This document shows, piece by piece, positions 47,498-60,725 of a stretch of DNA of 64,000 nt. The position numbers and the translations under genes were made by a program. Each line of letters begins with the position of its first letter. The first letter of the stretch is position 1. The DNA comes from Brevibacterium moorei. GTDB lineage: Bacteria > Actinomycetota > Actinomycetes > Actinomycetales > Brevibacteriaceae. Below the pieces are notes generated by a model. It was not told where the DNA came from and searched no databases. It saw nothing but the letters and a program-made list of their open reading frames with translations. The stretch lies in the NCBI RefSeq assembly GCF_024580735.1, contig NZ_JANIJX010000001.1:62001-126000 (forward strand), given 5' to 3'.

Positions 47498-48091
47498 TCA
47501 TTCTCCATCTTCAAGTTGTGTTGCGCGCTCCCGCTGGTTCGGGATACCCATCAATTCTACTAGTTCGCGAGCGGCAGTGGAAACATCGTGGTTGACGATG
47601 GTGTGATCGAACTCGGATTCAGCTGCCAATTCGGTCTGCGCCGTTTCCAGGCGCCTGGCCCGTTCCTCCGGGCCCTCCGTACCACGGCCCACCAGCCGAC
47701 GGACGAGTTCGTCCCAGCTGGGCGGGGCGAGGAAGACATACCGCGCATCGGGGCGCCGCAGTTTGACCTGCCTGGCGCCCTGCAAATCGATCTCCAACAG
47801 GGGCGAACGGCCCTGTGCCAGTGCCTCGTCCAGTGGCGCAGAGGGCGTCCCATAGCGGTTGCGCCCGTGCACCGTCGCATACTCCAACAGTCCACCGTCG
47901 GCGATCATCCGGTCGAACTCCTCATCGGAGACGAACCAGTAGTGGACACCGTCGACCTCACCGGGCCGGGGGTCGCGGGTCGTCGCCGAGACCGAAAAGT
48001 ACACCTCGGGGAAATGTTCCCTGATATAGGCGCTCACGGTACCCTTGCCCACTGCGGTGGGCCCTGCCAGGACTGTCAGTCTGTTATCCAC
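47498..48091 (-). CDS. gmk: Guanylate kinase
   Basis: Gmk phosphorylates GMP to GDP. The 197-residue protein has P-loop [10 protein letters not shown] (9-18), the GMP-binding [21 protein letters not shown], and [26 protein letters not shown] over about 81-106, plus a lid with [17 protein letters not shown]. The start is a GTG at 48091 whose G is shared with the mihF stop (TAGTG), so translation is coupled. Confidence 0.97.
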   Translation of the reverse strand: MDNRLTVLAGPTAVGKGTVSAYIREHFPEVYFSVSATTRDPRPGEVDGVHYWFVSDEEFDRMIADGGLLEYATVHGRNRYGTPSAPLDEALAQGRSPLLEIDLQGARQVKLRRPDARYVFLAPPSWDELVRRLVGRGTEGPEERARRLETAQTELAAESEFDHTIVNHDVSTAARELVELMGIPNQRERATQLEDGE

Positions 48092-48405
48092 TACTCGCCG
48101 AATTTCTCCAATAGTGCTGCCTTCTGATGTTTGCCCAGACCACGCAACCGGCGGGACTGGGCGATCCCCACTTCTTCCATGAGGACCACCGCACGGCGAT
48201 CGCCCACTCCGGGAAGGGAACGCAGAAGATCGTACACCCGCATCTTCGACAGCGCGTCATCGCCGCCGGCCCGCCCGAGCACTTCGCCCAGGCGCAGCCT
48301 GCCCGACTTCAGATCCGTCTTGACATCGGCCCGTGCCTGGCGGGCGGCGAAGGCCTTGTCGAGGGCGGCTCTGCGCTGTTCATCGGTGAGGGGTGCAAGT
48401 GCCAT
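48091..48405 (-). CDS. mihF: Actinobacterial (mycobacterial-type) integration host factor
   Basis: The 104-residue DNA-binding protein is unrelated to the HU/IHF fold of proteobacteria. It shows [15 protein letters not shown], then [20 protein letters not shown], and the helix-two-turn-helix DNA-binding [22 protein letters not shown] followed by [20 protein letters not shown], split around 55-97. mIHF bends DNA, shapes the nucleoid, and is essential in mycobacteria. Position next to gmk is conserved. Confidence 0.94.
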   Translation of the reverse strand: MALAPLTDEQRRAALDKAFAARQARADVKTDLKSGRLRLGEVLGRAGGDDALSKMRVYDLLRSLPGVGDRRAVVLMEEVGIAQSRRLRGLGKHQKAALLEKFGE

Positions 48406-48449
48406 GTCAGTCCTTCATTGGATCGGGGAATAGCGGGGATAGCGCCATC

Positions 48450-49286
48450 CTAAGCCAACGAAGCGCTCACTTGTGCAATCCGGTCCACAATGCGGGCCGG
48501 CTCCGGACCAGCCTGCGAGACACCGCGCGAGACGTTGACGAGCACCCGGCCCTCCTTCCAGGAACGGCCGAAGACCTCGTCGAGTTCTGCCGGGCCGGCT
48601 CCCTGGGCGCCCACTCCGGGGCTGAGGATCGGTCCGTTGAACTCCCCCAAGTCGATGTCCAGCCGGCGCGCGGCCGAACCGATGGTCGCACCGACCACCA
48701 GGCCGAACTGCGCCCGACCCGACTTCTCGTTCTCCGCATGGACCCTGGCCACCACCTCGGCCGCCACGGAGGCGCCCGAGGCAGTACGGGCGTGCTGGAA
48801 TACCTCCGCCCGCGGGTTCGAGGTCAGGGCGAGCACGAACAGGCCTGCACCCGTCTCCCTGGCCACGGCGAAGGCCGGTTCCAGGGAGTCCATGCCCAGA
48901 TAGGGCGAGACCGTCAGTGCATCGCAGGCCAACGGAGCTCCCTGGCGCAGATAGGCATCCGCGTAGCCGGCCATCGTCGAACCGATATCGCCGCGTTTGG
49001 CGTCGAGCACGCTGAGCATCCCGGCCGCCCGGATCCTGGCCTGGATCCGCTCGAGCTCGGCGATCCCGGCGGAGCCGAAGCGTTCGAACAGCGCCGACTG
49101 CGGTTTGAGCAGGCCAACGCGCCCGATGCAAGCGTCCACCAGGACGTCGGCGAAGGCCCCGGCCCCGGCCGCGGTGTCCGGCAGCCCCCAAGCGGCCAGG
49201 GAGGCCGGGTGGGGATCGATCCCCACACACAGCGGCGAGGCAGCCACGGCCGCGGGCCAGGCCGCGGCGAAATCGATATCGGTCAT
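48450..49286 (-). CDS. pyrF: Orotidine 5'-phosphate decarboxylase (type 2)
   Basis: PyrF converts OMP to UMP, the last step of de novo pyrimidine synthesis. The 278-residue barrel shows LCVGIDPHP, KPQSALFERFG, the catalytic DAKRGDIGST, VSPYLGMDSLEP, GLVVGATIG, and LSPGVGAQG. Length and DAKRGDIGST mark the type 2 (mycobacterial) family. The ATG lies one base after the carB stop. It ends the pyr gene run, 44 bases before mihF. Confidence 0.96.
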   Translation of the reverse strand: MTDIDFAAAWPAAVAASPLCVGIDPHPASLAAWGLPDTAAGAGAFADVLVDACIGRVGLLKPQSALFERFGSAGIAELERIQARIRAAGMLSVLDAKRGDIGSTMAGYADAYLRQGAPLACDALTVSPYLGMDSLEPAFAVARETGAGLFVLALTSNPRAEVFQHARTASGASVAAEVVARVHAENEKSGRAQFGLVVGATIGSAARRLDIDLGEFNGPILSPGVGAQGAGPAELDEVFGRSWKEGRVLVNVSRGVSQAGPEPARIVDRIAQVSASLA

Positions 49287-49287
49287 C

Positions 49288-52566
<3,279 letters not shown>

Positions 52567-52577
52567 GAAAAAACTCC

Positions 52578-53735
52578 TTATTCGGCCGCGGTCTTGGCGG
52601 TGGTGGTCATGAGGTCGACGAAGCGGTCGAACAGGCCGCGCGAATCGTGCGGGCCGGCCGCGGACTCGGGGTGGAACTGGACCGAGAAGGCCGGGATGTC
52701 AAGGCAGCGCAGGCCCTCCACCACATCGTCGTTGAGCCCGATGTGGCTGACCTCGACCCGCCCGAAATCGGCGTTCGCCGGTGCGGTGACGACCTCGTGC
52801 AGGGGCGCGTCGACCGCGAAGCCGTGGTTCTGTGCGGTGATCTCGACGCGCCCGGTGGCGGTGTCGAGCACCGGCTGGTTGACGCCGCGGTGGCCGAAGC
52901 GCAATTTGTAGGTGCCGAAGCCCAGGGCCCTGCCCAGCAGCTGGTTGCCGAAGCAGATGCCGAAGAACGGGATACGATGGGCCAGCACCTCGGTCAGCAC
53001 CTCGATCTGCGCGGTGGCCGTCTCCGGGTCACCGGGTCCGTTGGAGAAGAACACCCCGTCGGGGCCCAGCTCCTGCAGCTTCTCGAAGGGGTAGTCCGCC
53101 GGCACCACGTGGACCTCGATGCCGCGTTCTGCCAGCTGCTGCGGGGTCATGGCCTTGATCCCGAGGTCGTAGGCCGCGACCGTGAACTTCTTGGGTCCCA
53201 CCGCTTCGACGATGTACGGCTCGTCGGTGGAGACCTCGTCGGCCAGCTGAGCGCCGGTCATCGCCGGGGTCTCGCGCACGATCGTGAGCAGCTCGCCGAC
53301 CGGGCGGCCGGCGTCCTCACCCGAGAAGATGCCGACGCGCATCGCGCCGGCCTCGCGCAGGTGCAGGGTCAGTGCGCGGGTGTCGACATCCTGGATCCCG
53401 ACGATGTCCAGCCTGCGCAGCCGGGCCTCGAGGTCCTCGGTGGCGCGCCAGTTCGAAGAGATCCGGGCGGCATCACGTACGACGTAACCGGCGACCCAGT
53501 ACTTCAGCGATTCGTCGTCGACGTCGTTGACCCCGGTGTTGCCGATGTGCGGAGCAGTCTGCACGACCACCTGTCGGTGGTAGGACGGATCGGTCAGCGT
53601 CTCCTGATAACCGGTCATCGCGGTGACGAAGACGGCCTCGCCCAGCCCACGGCCGGTAGCGCCATAGGCGTGTCCGGCGAACGTCGTGCCGTCCTCTAAG
53701 ACGAGGATTGCCTTGGGGCGGTCCAATAAGCTCAT
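52578..53735 (-). CDS. carA: Carbamoyl-phosphate synthase small chain
   Basis: CarA supplies ammonia from glutamine to CarB. The 385-residue protein has an N-terminal CPSase_sm domain ([34 protein letters not shown]). The class I glutaminase domain has nucleophile Cys261 in [15 protein letters not shown] and a catalytic His-Glu pair in [12 protein letters not shown]. The Asn in place of the usual His after the nucleophile (GNQ for GHQ) is common in actinobacteria. The ATG overlaps the previous stop (ATGA). It is followed by carB after 11 bases. Confidence 0.97.
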   Translation of the reverse strand: MSLLDRPKAILVLEDGTTFAGHAYGATGRGLGEAVFVTAMTGYQETLTDPSYHRQVVVQTAPHIGNTGVNDVDDESLKYWVAGYVVRDAARISSNWRATEDLEARLRRLDIVGIQDVDTRALTLHLREAGAMRVGIFSGEDAGRPVGELLTIVRETPAMTGAQLADEVSTDEPYIVEAVGPKKFTVAAYDLGIKAMTPQQLAERGIEVHVVPADYPFEKLQELGPDGVFFSNGPGDPETATAQIEVLTEVLAHRIPFFGICFGNQLLGRALGFGTYKLRFGHRGVNQPVLDTATGRVEITAQNHGFAVDAPLHEVVTAPANADFGRVEVSHIGLNDDVVEGLRCLDIPAFSVQFHPESAAGPHDSRGLFDRFVDLMTTTAKTAAE

Positions 53736-54226
53736 GCGTGATGTCCAATCAGTTCGTCTACCGCGGCGATCGCGGGCTTGGTCTGTGCGTGTTCCCTGGG
53801 CCGGAAACCGGTGTCGACACGGGTCCCTCCCAGATTCCAGCGGATGATGATGAGGCCGTCGCGCTCGACGAATTTGCCGATCATGCCCGATCCGGCATGT
53901 GCCTGTTCCACGGCGGCCGCGGGGATGAAGATGTCATCGGCGCCCTCGCGCTCGATCGCCACGCCCTGGTCGCCGACGAACAGGGCACCGTTCGTCCGCA
54001 CCCCCAGGGCGTGCACATTGATCCGCTCCAGGTTCTCCCCCGCGTGTGTGGTGGCGACGTACATGCCGGGCACCGGGGTCAGCTCGGCGGTGTAGCCGGC
54101 CGGCGGCGCAGCCGGCGCTGCGATCCCCGCCTGCCGGTGCTGCCGACCCCGCCAGCCCCAGTACATGAGGCCGAAGACGCCGACGACGACGATCAGGATG
54201 ACGATGCTCGGGGTCAGGCGATCCAT
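53732..54226 (-). CDS. Membrane-anchored PH-like protein in the pyr operon
   Basis: The 164-residue protein has one N-terminal transmembrane segment ([20 protein letters not shown], about 6-25). A Pro/Ala linker leads to a beta-rich domain with [36 protein letters not shown], and [19 protein letters not shown]. Proteins of this kind sit between pyrC and carA in many actinobacteria and have no known function; a direct role in pyrimidine synthesis is only guilt by location. The ATG at 54226 lies 13 bases inside pyrC, and its stop overlaps the carA start (ATGA). Confidence 0.85.
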   Translation of the reverse strand: MDRLTPSIVILIVVVGVFGLMYWGWRGRQHRQAGIAAPAAPPAGYTAELTPVPGMYVATTHAGENLERINVHALGVRTNGALFVGDQGVAIEREGADDIFIPAAAVEQAHAGSGMIGKFVERDGLIIIRWNLGGTRVDTGFRPREHAQTKPAIAAVDELIGHHA

Positions 54227-55533
54227 GCGCCGTCCCCGGCAGCCGGATGCGGCTGTGCCAACTGCCCGTCGGCGACGACCCTGGTCCCGTAGAGGAAGGT
54301 GTCGACGATCCGGGTGGAGACCTCCACGCCCTTGAACGGATTGTTCCGGCCCAGCGTCGCGTGGCCGGCCGGATCGATCCGGTGCGGGGCCCGCGGATCC
54401 ACCAGAACAAGGTTGGCGGGCTGCCCGACGGCCAGTGAACCGTGCGCGGTGAGACCGGTGATCTGGGCCGGCCGGGTACTCATCACCCTGGCGACGTCCT
54501 CCCAGCCGAAGTCGTAGTCGGCCATGGCCTCGACCACGATCGGCAGAGCGGTCTCCATCCCGACCATGCCCATCGCCGCGGCGGTCCATTCCGAACACTT
54601 GTGTTCGGCCGGATGCGGTGCGTGGTCGGTGCCGATCACGTCGATCGTCCCATCGGCCAAGCCGGCGCGCACGGCATCGACATCGCGTTGGGTGCGCAGT
54701 GGCGGGTTGACCTTGTAGACGGGGTCATAGCTGCGAACCAGCTCATCGGTCAGCATCAGGTGGTGCGGGGTGACCTCCGCGGTCACCCGCACCCCGCGGG
54801 CCTTGGCCCAGCGGACGATGTCCACGGACCCGGCGGTCGAGAGGTGGCAGACGTGCAGGCGGGAACCGACGTGTTCGGCCAGCAGGACGTCGCGGGCGAT
54901 GATCGCCTCCTCCGCCACCGCGGGCCACCCCGGCAGGCCCAGCTCGGCAGAGACGACGCCCTCGTTCATCTGCGCGTCCTCCGTCAGCCGGGGATCCTGG
55001 GAGTGCTGGGCGATGATCCCGTCGAAGGACTTCACGTATTCCAGCGCGCGGCGCATCAGCTGGGAGTCCGAAACGCACTTGCCGTCATCGGAGAACATCC
55101 GCACCTGTGCCGCGCTCGCGGCCATGGCGCCGAGTTCGGCCAGCTGGGCGCCGTCCTGGCCCAGTGTTACAGCGCCCACCGGACGGACCTCCGTGAACCC
55201 GGCGGAGCGGCCCAGCCGCCATACCTGTTCGACCACCCCGGCGGAATCGGCGACCGGCTGGGTGTTGGCCATCGCGTGGACGGCCGTGTAGCCGCCGCGT
55301 GCGGCGGACTGCGAGCCGGTCAGCACGGTCTCAGCGTCTTCCTTGCCCGGCTCGCGCAGATGCGTGTGCATGTCGACCAGGCCGGGCAGGGCGACCAGGC
55401 CGGCCGCCTCGACGACGGTATCGGCCGATTTCGAGGCCTCGGGCGTCGGTTCGCTCAGGCGGCCGTCGACGATCAAGAGATCACGTGCGGCGCCTCCGAG
55501 TACGGACGCACCGCGGATCAGTGTGCTGCTCAT
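54214..55533 (-). CDS. pyrC: Dihydroorotase
   Basis: PyrC cyclises carbamoyl aspartate to dihydroorotate. The 439-residue amidohydrolase shows the metal site [58 protein letters not shown] and the catalytic Asp in [11 protein letters not shown]. The ATG at 55533 follows GGAGGA and overlaps the pyrB stop (ATGA). The open frame to 55770 is rejected. The gene is 3'-overlapped by the PH-like protein. Confidence 0.97.
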   Translation of the reverse strand: MSSTLIRGASVLGGAARDLLIVDGRLSEPTPEASKSADTVVEAAGLVALPGLVDMHTHLREPGKEDAETVLTGSQSAARGGYTAVHAMANTQPVADSAGVVEQVWRLGRSAGFTEVRPVGAVTLGQDGAQLAELGAMAASAAQVRMFSDDGKCVSDSQLMRRALEYVKSFDGIIAQHSQDPRLTEDAQMNEGVVSAELGLPGWPAVAEEAIIARDVLLAEHVGSRLHVCHLSTAGSVDIVRWAKARGVRVTAEVTPHHLMLTDELVRSYDPVYKVNPPLRTQRDVDAVRAGLADGTIDVIGTDHAPHPAEHKCSEWTAAAMGMVGMETALPIVVEAMADYDFGWEDVARVMSTRPAQITGLTAHGSLAVGQPANLVLVDPRAPHRIDPAGHATLGRNNPFKGVEVSTRIVDTFLYGTRVVADGQLAQPHPAAGDGAWIA

Positions 55534-56548
55534 GCGTGTGGCTCCTCCATCGGGTTGACGACTGCGGCGGGGTCGGGGCCCCGGCCGGTCAGAAGTTTGT
55601 ACAGTGCCGCCATGCGCACGGACACGCCGTTGGCGACCTGGTCGCGCACCACCGCGCGGGGCGAGTCGGCTGCCACTGCGCAGATCTCGAATCCCCGGTT
55701 CATGGGCCCGGGGTGCATAATCGCCGTGTGTTCCCCCAGGTCGGCGTACCGGCTCGGGGTCAGACCCCACATCCGCGAATATTCGCGCGGGTTGGGGAAG
55801 AACGCCGCGTGCATGCGCTCCAGCTGGACGCGCAGCATCATCACCGCGTCGAAATCACGTTCGGCCAGCGCCTGGTCGAAGTCGTAGTAGATCTCGACGG
55901 GCCAGGATTCCACGCCCCAGGGCAGCAAGGTGGGCGGGGCGATGAGGGTTACTCGGGCCCCCAGGGTGACCAGCAGGTGCACATTCGAGCGGGCGACACG
56001 CGAATGCAGAACGTCGCCGACGATCGCGATCCTGGCACCGGCCAGGTCGGTTCCCCGCGTCCCGGACCCTGCGGACAACGGCCCGGAGGCCGGCGCGCCG
56101 GTCAGGACGCGGCGCAGGGTGAAGGAGTCCAGTAGTGCCTGGGTGGGGTGTTCATGCGTACCGTCACCTGCGTTGAGGATGGGCAGGTCGATCCAGTCGC
56201 TGGCCGCCAGCCGGTGCGGGGCGCCGGATCCGGGGTGGCGGATGACAACTGCGTCTGCACCGATCGCGGCGAGCGTCTGCGCGGTGTCCTGCAGGCTCTC
56301 GCCCTTGGACACCGAGGAGCCCTTGGCCGAGAAGTTGATGACATCGGCGGAGAGCCGTTTGGCGGCGGCTTCGAAGGACATCCGCGTGCGGGTCGAGTCC
56401 TCGTAGAACAGGTTGACCACTGTGCGGCCGCGCAGTACGGGAAGTTTCTTGATCTCACGGGCCTGGGCGGCAGACATCTCCTCGGCGATGTCGAGCAGTT
56501 CGACGGCCTCGGCGCGGCTGAGATCTTTGGTCGACAGCAGATGACGCA

Positions 56549-56549
<1 letters not shown>
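55530..56549 (-). CDS. pyrB: Aspartate carbamoyltransferase catalytic subunit
   Basis: PyrB joins carbamoyl phosphate and aspartate. The 339-residue protein has the carbamoyl-phosphate loop [49 protein letters not shown], and the [14 protein letters not shown] motif. [15 protein letters not shown] follows. No PyrI partner is present, as expected for the class found in actinobacteria, where PyrB and PyrC are often complexed. It overlaps pyrR and pyrC by ATGA. Confidence 0.97.
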
Positions 56550-57122
<573 letters not shown>

Positions 57123-57148
57123 GTGCTTAAAGGAGTAGATACGCCTCT

Positions 57149-57154
57149 ACTATA
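57149..57154 (-). promoter_or_regulatory. -10 box of the pyr operon
   Basis: The minus-strand hexamer TATAGT is the best -10 candidate between the HAD-gene terminator and pyrR. It gives a leader of about 48 bases that contains the PyrR hairpin. No -35 match is seen. Confidence 0.4.
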
Positions 57155-57165
57155 GCGAGGTCCCG

Positions 57166-57201
57166 GTGTGCCCGGGGCATCCCCGGACACACGTGTGTCC
57201 G
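57166..57201 (-). terminator. Overlapping alternative hairpins after the HAD gene
   Basis: Two structures compete for the same bases. One pairs GTGTGCCCGGGG (57166-57177) with CCCCGGACACAC (57181-57192) around a three-base loop. The other is the perfect 18-bp palindrome CGGACACACGTGTGTCCG (57184-57201). They probably terminate the efp-nusB-HAD transcript before the pyr promoter. No strong U-run follows. Confidence 0.55.
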
Positions 57202-57232
57202 ATCCCATAGCCCAGCGCCACTGGGAGGGGGC

Positions 57233-57910
57233 TCAAGGACGCAGCAGCTCGGCCGCGTCCGGCAGCGAGGCCACCACCCGATGTGCTCCGGCGGCACGCA
57301 GATCCGCCCCGGAGAAAACCGTGGACAGACCGATCACGTAGCCGCCGGCGGCGACGCCGGCCTTAACGCCCGAGGGAGAGTCCTCCAGGACCGCGAACCG
57401 TCGACTGGGCGGGTCGAAGGAGGCCGCGGCCGCACGATAGACATCCGGAGCCGGCTTCGGCTGCGGCATGTCCATCCCGCTGAACACATGGGCCGCATGG
57501 AACACCTCGTCCAGGGCCGTCCGACGCAATTGCATATCGAGTTTGCCCCGCGGGGAGTTCGAAGCCACCCCGACCCTCCCCTTGAACCGGCGCAGGGCCG
57601 CGGCGAGCATCCCCGCCACGCCGTGCATGGGACTCAGCCGCGCGGCCAGCTCGGCATCGCGGCGGGCCCGGTAGGTTTCAACCCAGGAGGCGTCCGGCCG
57701 GTCTCCCTGCGCTGCGAAGTGCTCGGTGACGATCTTCACGGTGTCGGGCAGAGCGTGTCCGACGAAGGTCCGGTGTGCCTGGTCCTGGCTCATCGCCCAG
57801 CCCAGCTCACCGATCACCTCCCTGAGCACCTCATTGGCGATGGTCTCCGAATCGACCAGCACTCCATCGCAGTCGAAGACCATCGCATCGCAGTCGCGCA
57901 GTTCGACCAT
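57233..57910 (-). CDS. HAD-superfamily hydrolase (beta-phosphoglucomutase-like)
   Basis: The 225-residue protein has the HAD motifs. Motif I is FDCDGVLVDSE with nucleophile Asp13 and Asp15, motif II is VASNSPRGK, and motif III/IV is KPAPDVY followed by VLEDSPSGVKAG. An alpha-helical cap between motif I and II marks the HAD-IA subgroup of phosphatases and phosphoglucomutases. The substrate is not apparent. It follows nusB by six bases and shares its transcript. Confidence 0.88.
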   Translation of the reverse strand: MVELRDCDAMVFDCDGVLVDSETIANEVLREVIGELGWAMSQDQAHRTFVGHALPDTVKIVTEHFAAQGDRPDASWVETYRARRDAELAARLSPMHGVAGMLAAALRRFKGRVGVASNSPRGKLDMQLRRTALDEVFHAAHVFSGMDMPQPKPAPDVYRAAAASFDPPSRRFAVLEDSPSGVKAGVAAGGYVIGLSTVFSGADLRAAGAHRVVASLPDAAELLRP

Positions 57911-57916
57911 GGCGGC

Positions 57917-58315
57917 TCAGGCCTCCAGCTTGCGGATCCGGTCGAGCACGCCGTTGATGAACTTCGGGGAGTCATCCGTCGAATACTGCCTGGCCAGGGA
58001 CACCGCTTCGTCGATCGCGGTCTTGGCATCCACGGAATCGTTGAACAGGATCTCCCACAGGCCCATCCGCAACAGGGCCCGGTCCACCGCCGGCAGTCGG
58101 TCGAGTTCCCAGCCCTGCGCGTGCGTCGCGATGAGTTCGTCGATCTCATCGCGGTGGCTGACCACCCCGTCGACGATTTCGACCGCATAGGGCTTCATCG
58201 GGTAATCGGGGTCGTGCGACCGCAGCTGTGTCAGCTCTGCTTCGTCCATTGCCCGCTGTTCGGACTCGAAGAGGATCTCGAGTGCCCGGCGGCGGGCCCT
58301 GCTGCGCGAACTCAC
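57917..58315 (-). CDS. nusB: Transcription antitermination factor NusB
   Basis: NusB binds boxA RNA with NusE (S10) in rRNA antitermination. The 132-residue all-helical protein shows [52 protein letters not shown], and [20 protein letters not shown] followed by NGVLDRI. The start is a GTG that overlaps the efp stop (GTGA). Confidence 0.95.
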   Translation of the reverse strand: MSSRSRARRRALEILFESEQRAMDEAELTQLRSHDPDYPMKPYAVEIVDGVVSHRDEIDELIATHAQGWELDRLPAVDRALLRMGLWEILFNDSVDAKTAIDEAVSLARQYSTDDSPKFINGVLDRIRKLEA

Positions 58316-58875
58316 TCCTTGACGCGCCCCAGGTAGTCACCCGAACGGGTGTCGACGCGGACCTTAGTGCCCTCTTCGAGGAACAGCGGCACCTGGATTT
58401 CATATCCGGTCTCCAGCGTCGCCGGCTTCGATCCACCGGTGGAGCGGTCGCCCTGCAGGCCGGGCTCGGTGTGGGAGATGACCAGTTCCACCGCGGCGGG
58501 CAGTTCGATGGCCAGCGGGGTGCCCTCGTGGAAGGACACCTGCACGATCTGGTTCTCCAGCATGAAGTTGGCCGCATCCCCGACCAGCTCCGGGCTCAGG
58601 TTGACCTGGTCGTAGTCCTTGGCGTCCATGAAGACGTAGTCGGTACCGTCGTTGTACAGGTACTGCATGTCACGGCGGTCGACGGTTGCGGTTTCGACCT
58701 TGGTACCGGCGTTGAAGGTGCGGTCGATGATCTTGCCCGAGAGCACGTTCTTGATCTTGGTGCGCACGAAGGCCGGTCCCTTACCGGGCTTGACGTGCTG
58801 GAACTCCAGCACCTGCCACAGCTGGTTGTCCAGGTTGAGAACCAGGCCGTTCTTCAAATCGTTGGTCGTTGCCAC
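58312..58875 (-). CDS. efp: Elongation factor P
   Basis: EF-P rescues ribosomes stalled at polyproline. The 187-residue protein has the KOW-like domain I with the loop [13 protein letters not shown]; the tip Lys32 lies in the palindromic PGKGP (30-34). Two OB domains follow ([32 protein letters not shown]). The PGKGP loop characterises EF-Ps that act without Lys or Arg modification. No epmA or earP gene is seen here. It lies 64 bases after aroB and is coupled to nusB. Confidence 0.97.
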   Translation of the reverse strand: MATTNDLKNGLVLNLDNQLWQVLEFQHVKPGKGPAFVRTKIKNVLSGKIIDRTFNAGTKVETATVDRRDMQYLYNDGTDYVFMDAKDYDQVNLSPELVGDAANFMLENQIVQVSFHEGTPLAIELPAAVELVISHTEPGLQGDRSTGGSKPATLETGYEIQVPLFLEEGTKVRVDTRSGDYLGRVKE

Positions 58876-58939
58876 AGATTTTCCCTTTGTCTAGTGGGTA
58901 GGATTCGGAAAGACAATCCGCTCAAGTCTAGCAACTGTT

Positions 58940-60043
58940 TTACAGTCGCCGCGCCGGGGCGTCAATCCCAATCGTCTGATACGCGGTGAACAGCAGGCTG
59001 GGGTCCGGGTTCTCCAGCAGTTTCGGCCTGCCCAGGTCTTCGAGCACGATGAAGCGCATGAGCGAACCGCGGGACTTCTTGTCCCGCCGCATGGTCTCCA
59101 ACAGCTGCGGCCATTTGTCCCCACGGTAGCCCGTGGGCAGCCCCAGATGTTCCAACAGCGCACGCAGCCGGTCGACGAGCGCGGGGTCGAGGTTCTTCGT
59201 CAGGGTGCTCAGTTCGGCCGCGAAGACCATACCGACGGCCACGGCGGCCCCGTGGCGCCACTGATAGCGCTCCTGCCGCTCGATCGCGTGCGCCAGCGTA
59301 TGTCCGAAGTTGAGGAATTCGCGCCGACCGGATTCTTTGAAGTCCTCCCCGACGATGGCGGCCTTGACCGCAATCGCACGGCGCACCACTTCTGCCAGCA
59401 CGGGCCCGTGCGGATCCTTGATCTGCTCGAGACTGTGCCCTTCGAGCAGATCAAGGATGACGGGGTCGGCGATGAAGCCGCACTTGACGGCTTCGGCCAG
59501 CCCGGTGAACAGTTCGTGATCCGGCAGGGTGGCCAGGGTGTCCAGATCGGCCAGAACGCCCGCGGGCGAATGGAAGAAGCCCACCAGGTTCTTGCCCTCG
59601 GCGGTGTTGATCGCGGTCTTGCCTCCGACCGCCGCGTCCAGCATGCCCAGCACCGTGGTCGGGATGTTGACATAGCGGATGCCGCGCAGCCAGCTGGCCG
59701 CGACGAACCCGCCCAGATCGGTCACGGCTCCTCCGCCGACGGCGACGATCGCGTCCGAGCGGGTGAAGTCCGACTGCCCCAGGATCTGCCAGCAGAACGC
59801 GGCCACCTGGACGTGCTTGGCCTCCTCGGCATCGGGGATCTCGGCGGCCAGTGCCTCGAATCCCGCCGCCTCGAGGTCATCGCGCACGACCTCACCGGTG
59901 GTCCGCAGGGCGCGCGGGTGGATGACGAGCACCTTCTTGACCCGGGCGCCCAGGAGCTCGGGCAGCTGCCCGAGCAATCCGTGGCCGATCCGCACGGGAT
60001 AGTCCCGCTCGGCATGCACGTCGATCTGGATGGTTTCGCTCAT
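58940..60043 (-). CDS. aroB: 3-dehydroquinate synthase
   Basis: AroB converts DAHP to 3-dehydroquinate, the second shikimate step. The 367-residue NAD- and metal-dependent enzyme shows AVGGGAVTDLGGFVAASW, IPTTVLGMLDAAVGGKTAIN, the metal ligands in TGLAEAVKCGFI and FLNFGHTLAHAIE, and HGAAVAVGMVFAAEL. The ATG lies four bases after the aroK stop. It is the last of the aroE-(prepilin peptidase)-aroC-aroK-aroB run. Confidence 0.97.
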   Translation of the reverse strand: MSETIQIDVHAERDYPVRIGHGLLGQLPELLGARVKKVLVIHPRALRTTGEVVRDDLEAAGFEALAAEIPDAEEAKHVQVAAFCWQILGQSDFTRSDAIVAVGGGAVTDLGGFVAASWLRGIRYVNIPTTVLGMLDAAVGGKTAINTAEGKNLVGFFHSPAGVLADLDTLATLPDHELFTGLAEAVKCGFIADPVILDLLEGHSLEQIKDPHGPVLAEVVRRAIAVKAAIVGEDFKESGRREFLNFGHTLAHAIERQERYQWRHGAAVAVGMVFAAELSTLTKNLDPALVDRLRALLEHLGLPTGYRGDKWPQLLETMRRDKKSRGSLMRFIVLEDLGRPKLLENPDPSLLFTAYQTIGIDAPARRL

Positions 60044-60047
60044 GAGT

Positions 60048-60725
60048 TCAGTCCTCTTCCCCGGTCGGCTCGGCCGACCCTTCCAATGGCACCCCGGCGG
60101 CAGCGCCGAGGTCCCCGTAGCGTTTGAGATCCTCGGCCCGTTGCATCCCGGCGACGATGTCGACGATTCGGTTGACGATCGTCGAGGGCGGATCGTTCGT
60201 GGCCGAAACGCTCAGCGTCGCGACCGAGCGGTACAGGGGCGCACGCTCGGCCTGCAGCCGTTCGAAGGCCTGCAGCCTGTCCGCGGCGTCGTCGAGCAGT
60301 GGCCGGCGCGAACCGCCCAGCCGTTCCAGGGCGGTCTGTGCATCGATGACGATGTTGACGACCTTGATCGCCGGGTGCTTCAGCTGTGCGCGAGTGCCCG
60401 GGTTCAGAATGGCCCCGCCGCCCAGGGAAACGACCCCGGGTCCGTCGAGCAGGCCGCGCAGGGCCCGGCGGACCACCTCGCGTTCGATCTCCCGGAACCG
60501 GGCCTCGCCGCGCTCGGTGAAGATCTCCTGGATCGGGCCATAGCGGTCGACGATCCGCTGATCCGTGTCGATCAACGGGATGTCGAGCCGATCGGCCAAC
60601 AGCCGGCCGATCGTCGACTTCCCCGCGGTCGGCGGACCGATCAGCGCCAGTCTGGCCCCGGCGGCCGGCAGCGGGTCCACCGGTGCGGCCGGGCGCGGCA
60701 GGGGCCCCTCCTCCGGTGGTACCAT
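60048..60725 (-). CDS. aroK: Shikimate kinase
   Basis: AroK phosphorylates shikimate. The 225-residue protein has P-loop IGPPTAGKSTIGRLLAD (29-45), the shikimate-binding Asp in PLIDTDQRI, VVSLGGGAILNPGTRA, and SRRPLL with the binding Arg. It is longer than the usual 165-175 residues, with about 24 Pro-rich residues at the N-terminus and a C-terminal tail of about 20 residues. The ATG shares its first base with the aroC TGA (TGATG). A GTG at 60728 is possible. Confidence 0.94.
   Translation of the reverse strand: MVPPEEGPLPRPAAPVDPLPAAGARLALIGPPTAGKSTIGRLLADRLDIPLIDTDQRIVDRYGPIQEIFTERGEARFREIEREVVRRALRGLLDGPGVVSLGGGAILNPGTRAQLKHPAIKVVNIVIDAQTALERLGGSRRPLLDDAADRLQAFERLQAERAPLYRSVATLSVSATNDPPSTIVNRIVDIVAGMQRAEDLKRYGDLGAAAGVPLEGSAEPTGEED

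Noticed and set aside
52578-53735. Loss of an active-site residue in CarA (Asn in GNQ)
   Set aside because: The nucleophile Cys and the HPES pair are intact, and this Asn is usual in actinobacterial CarA.
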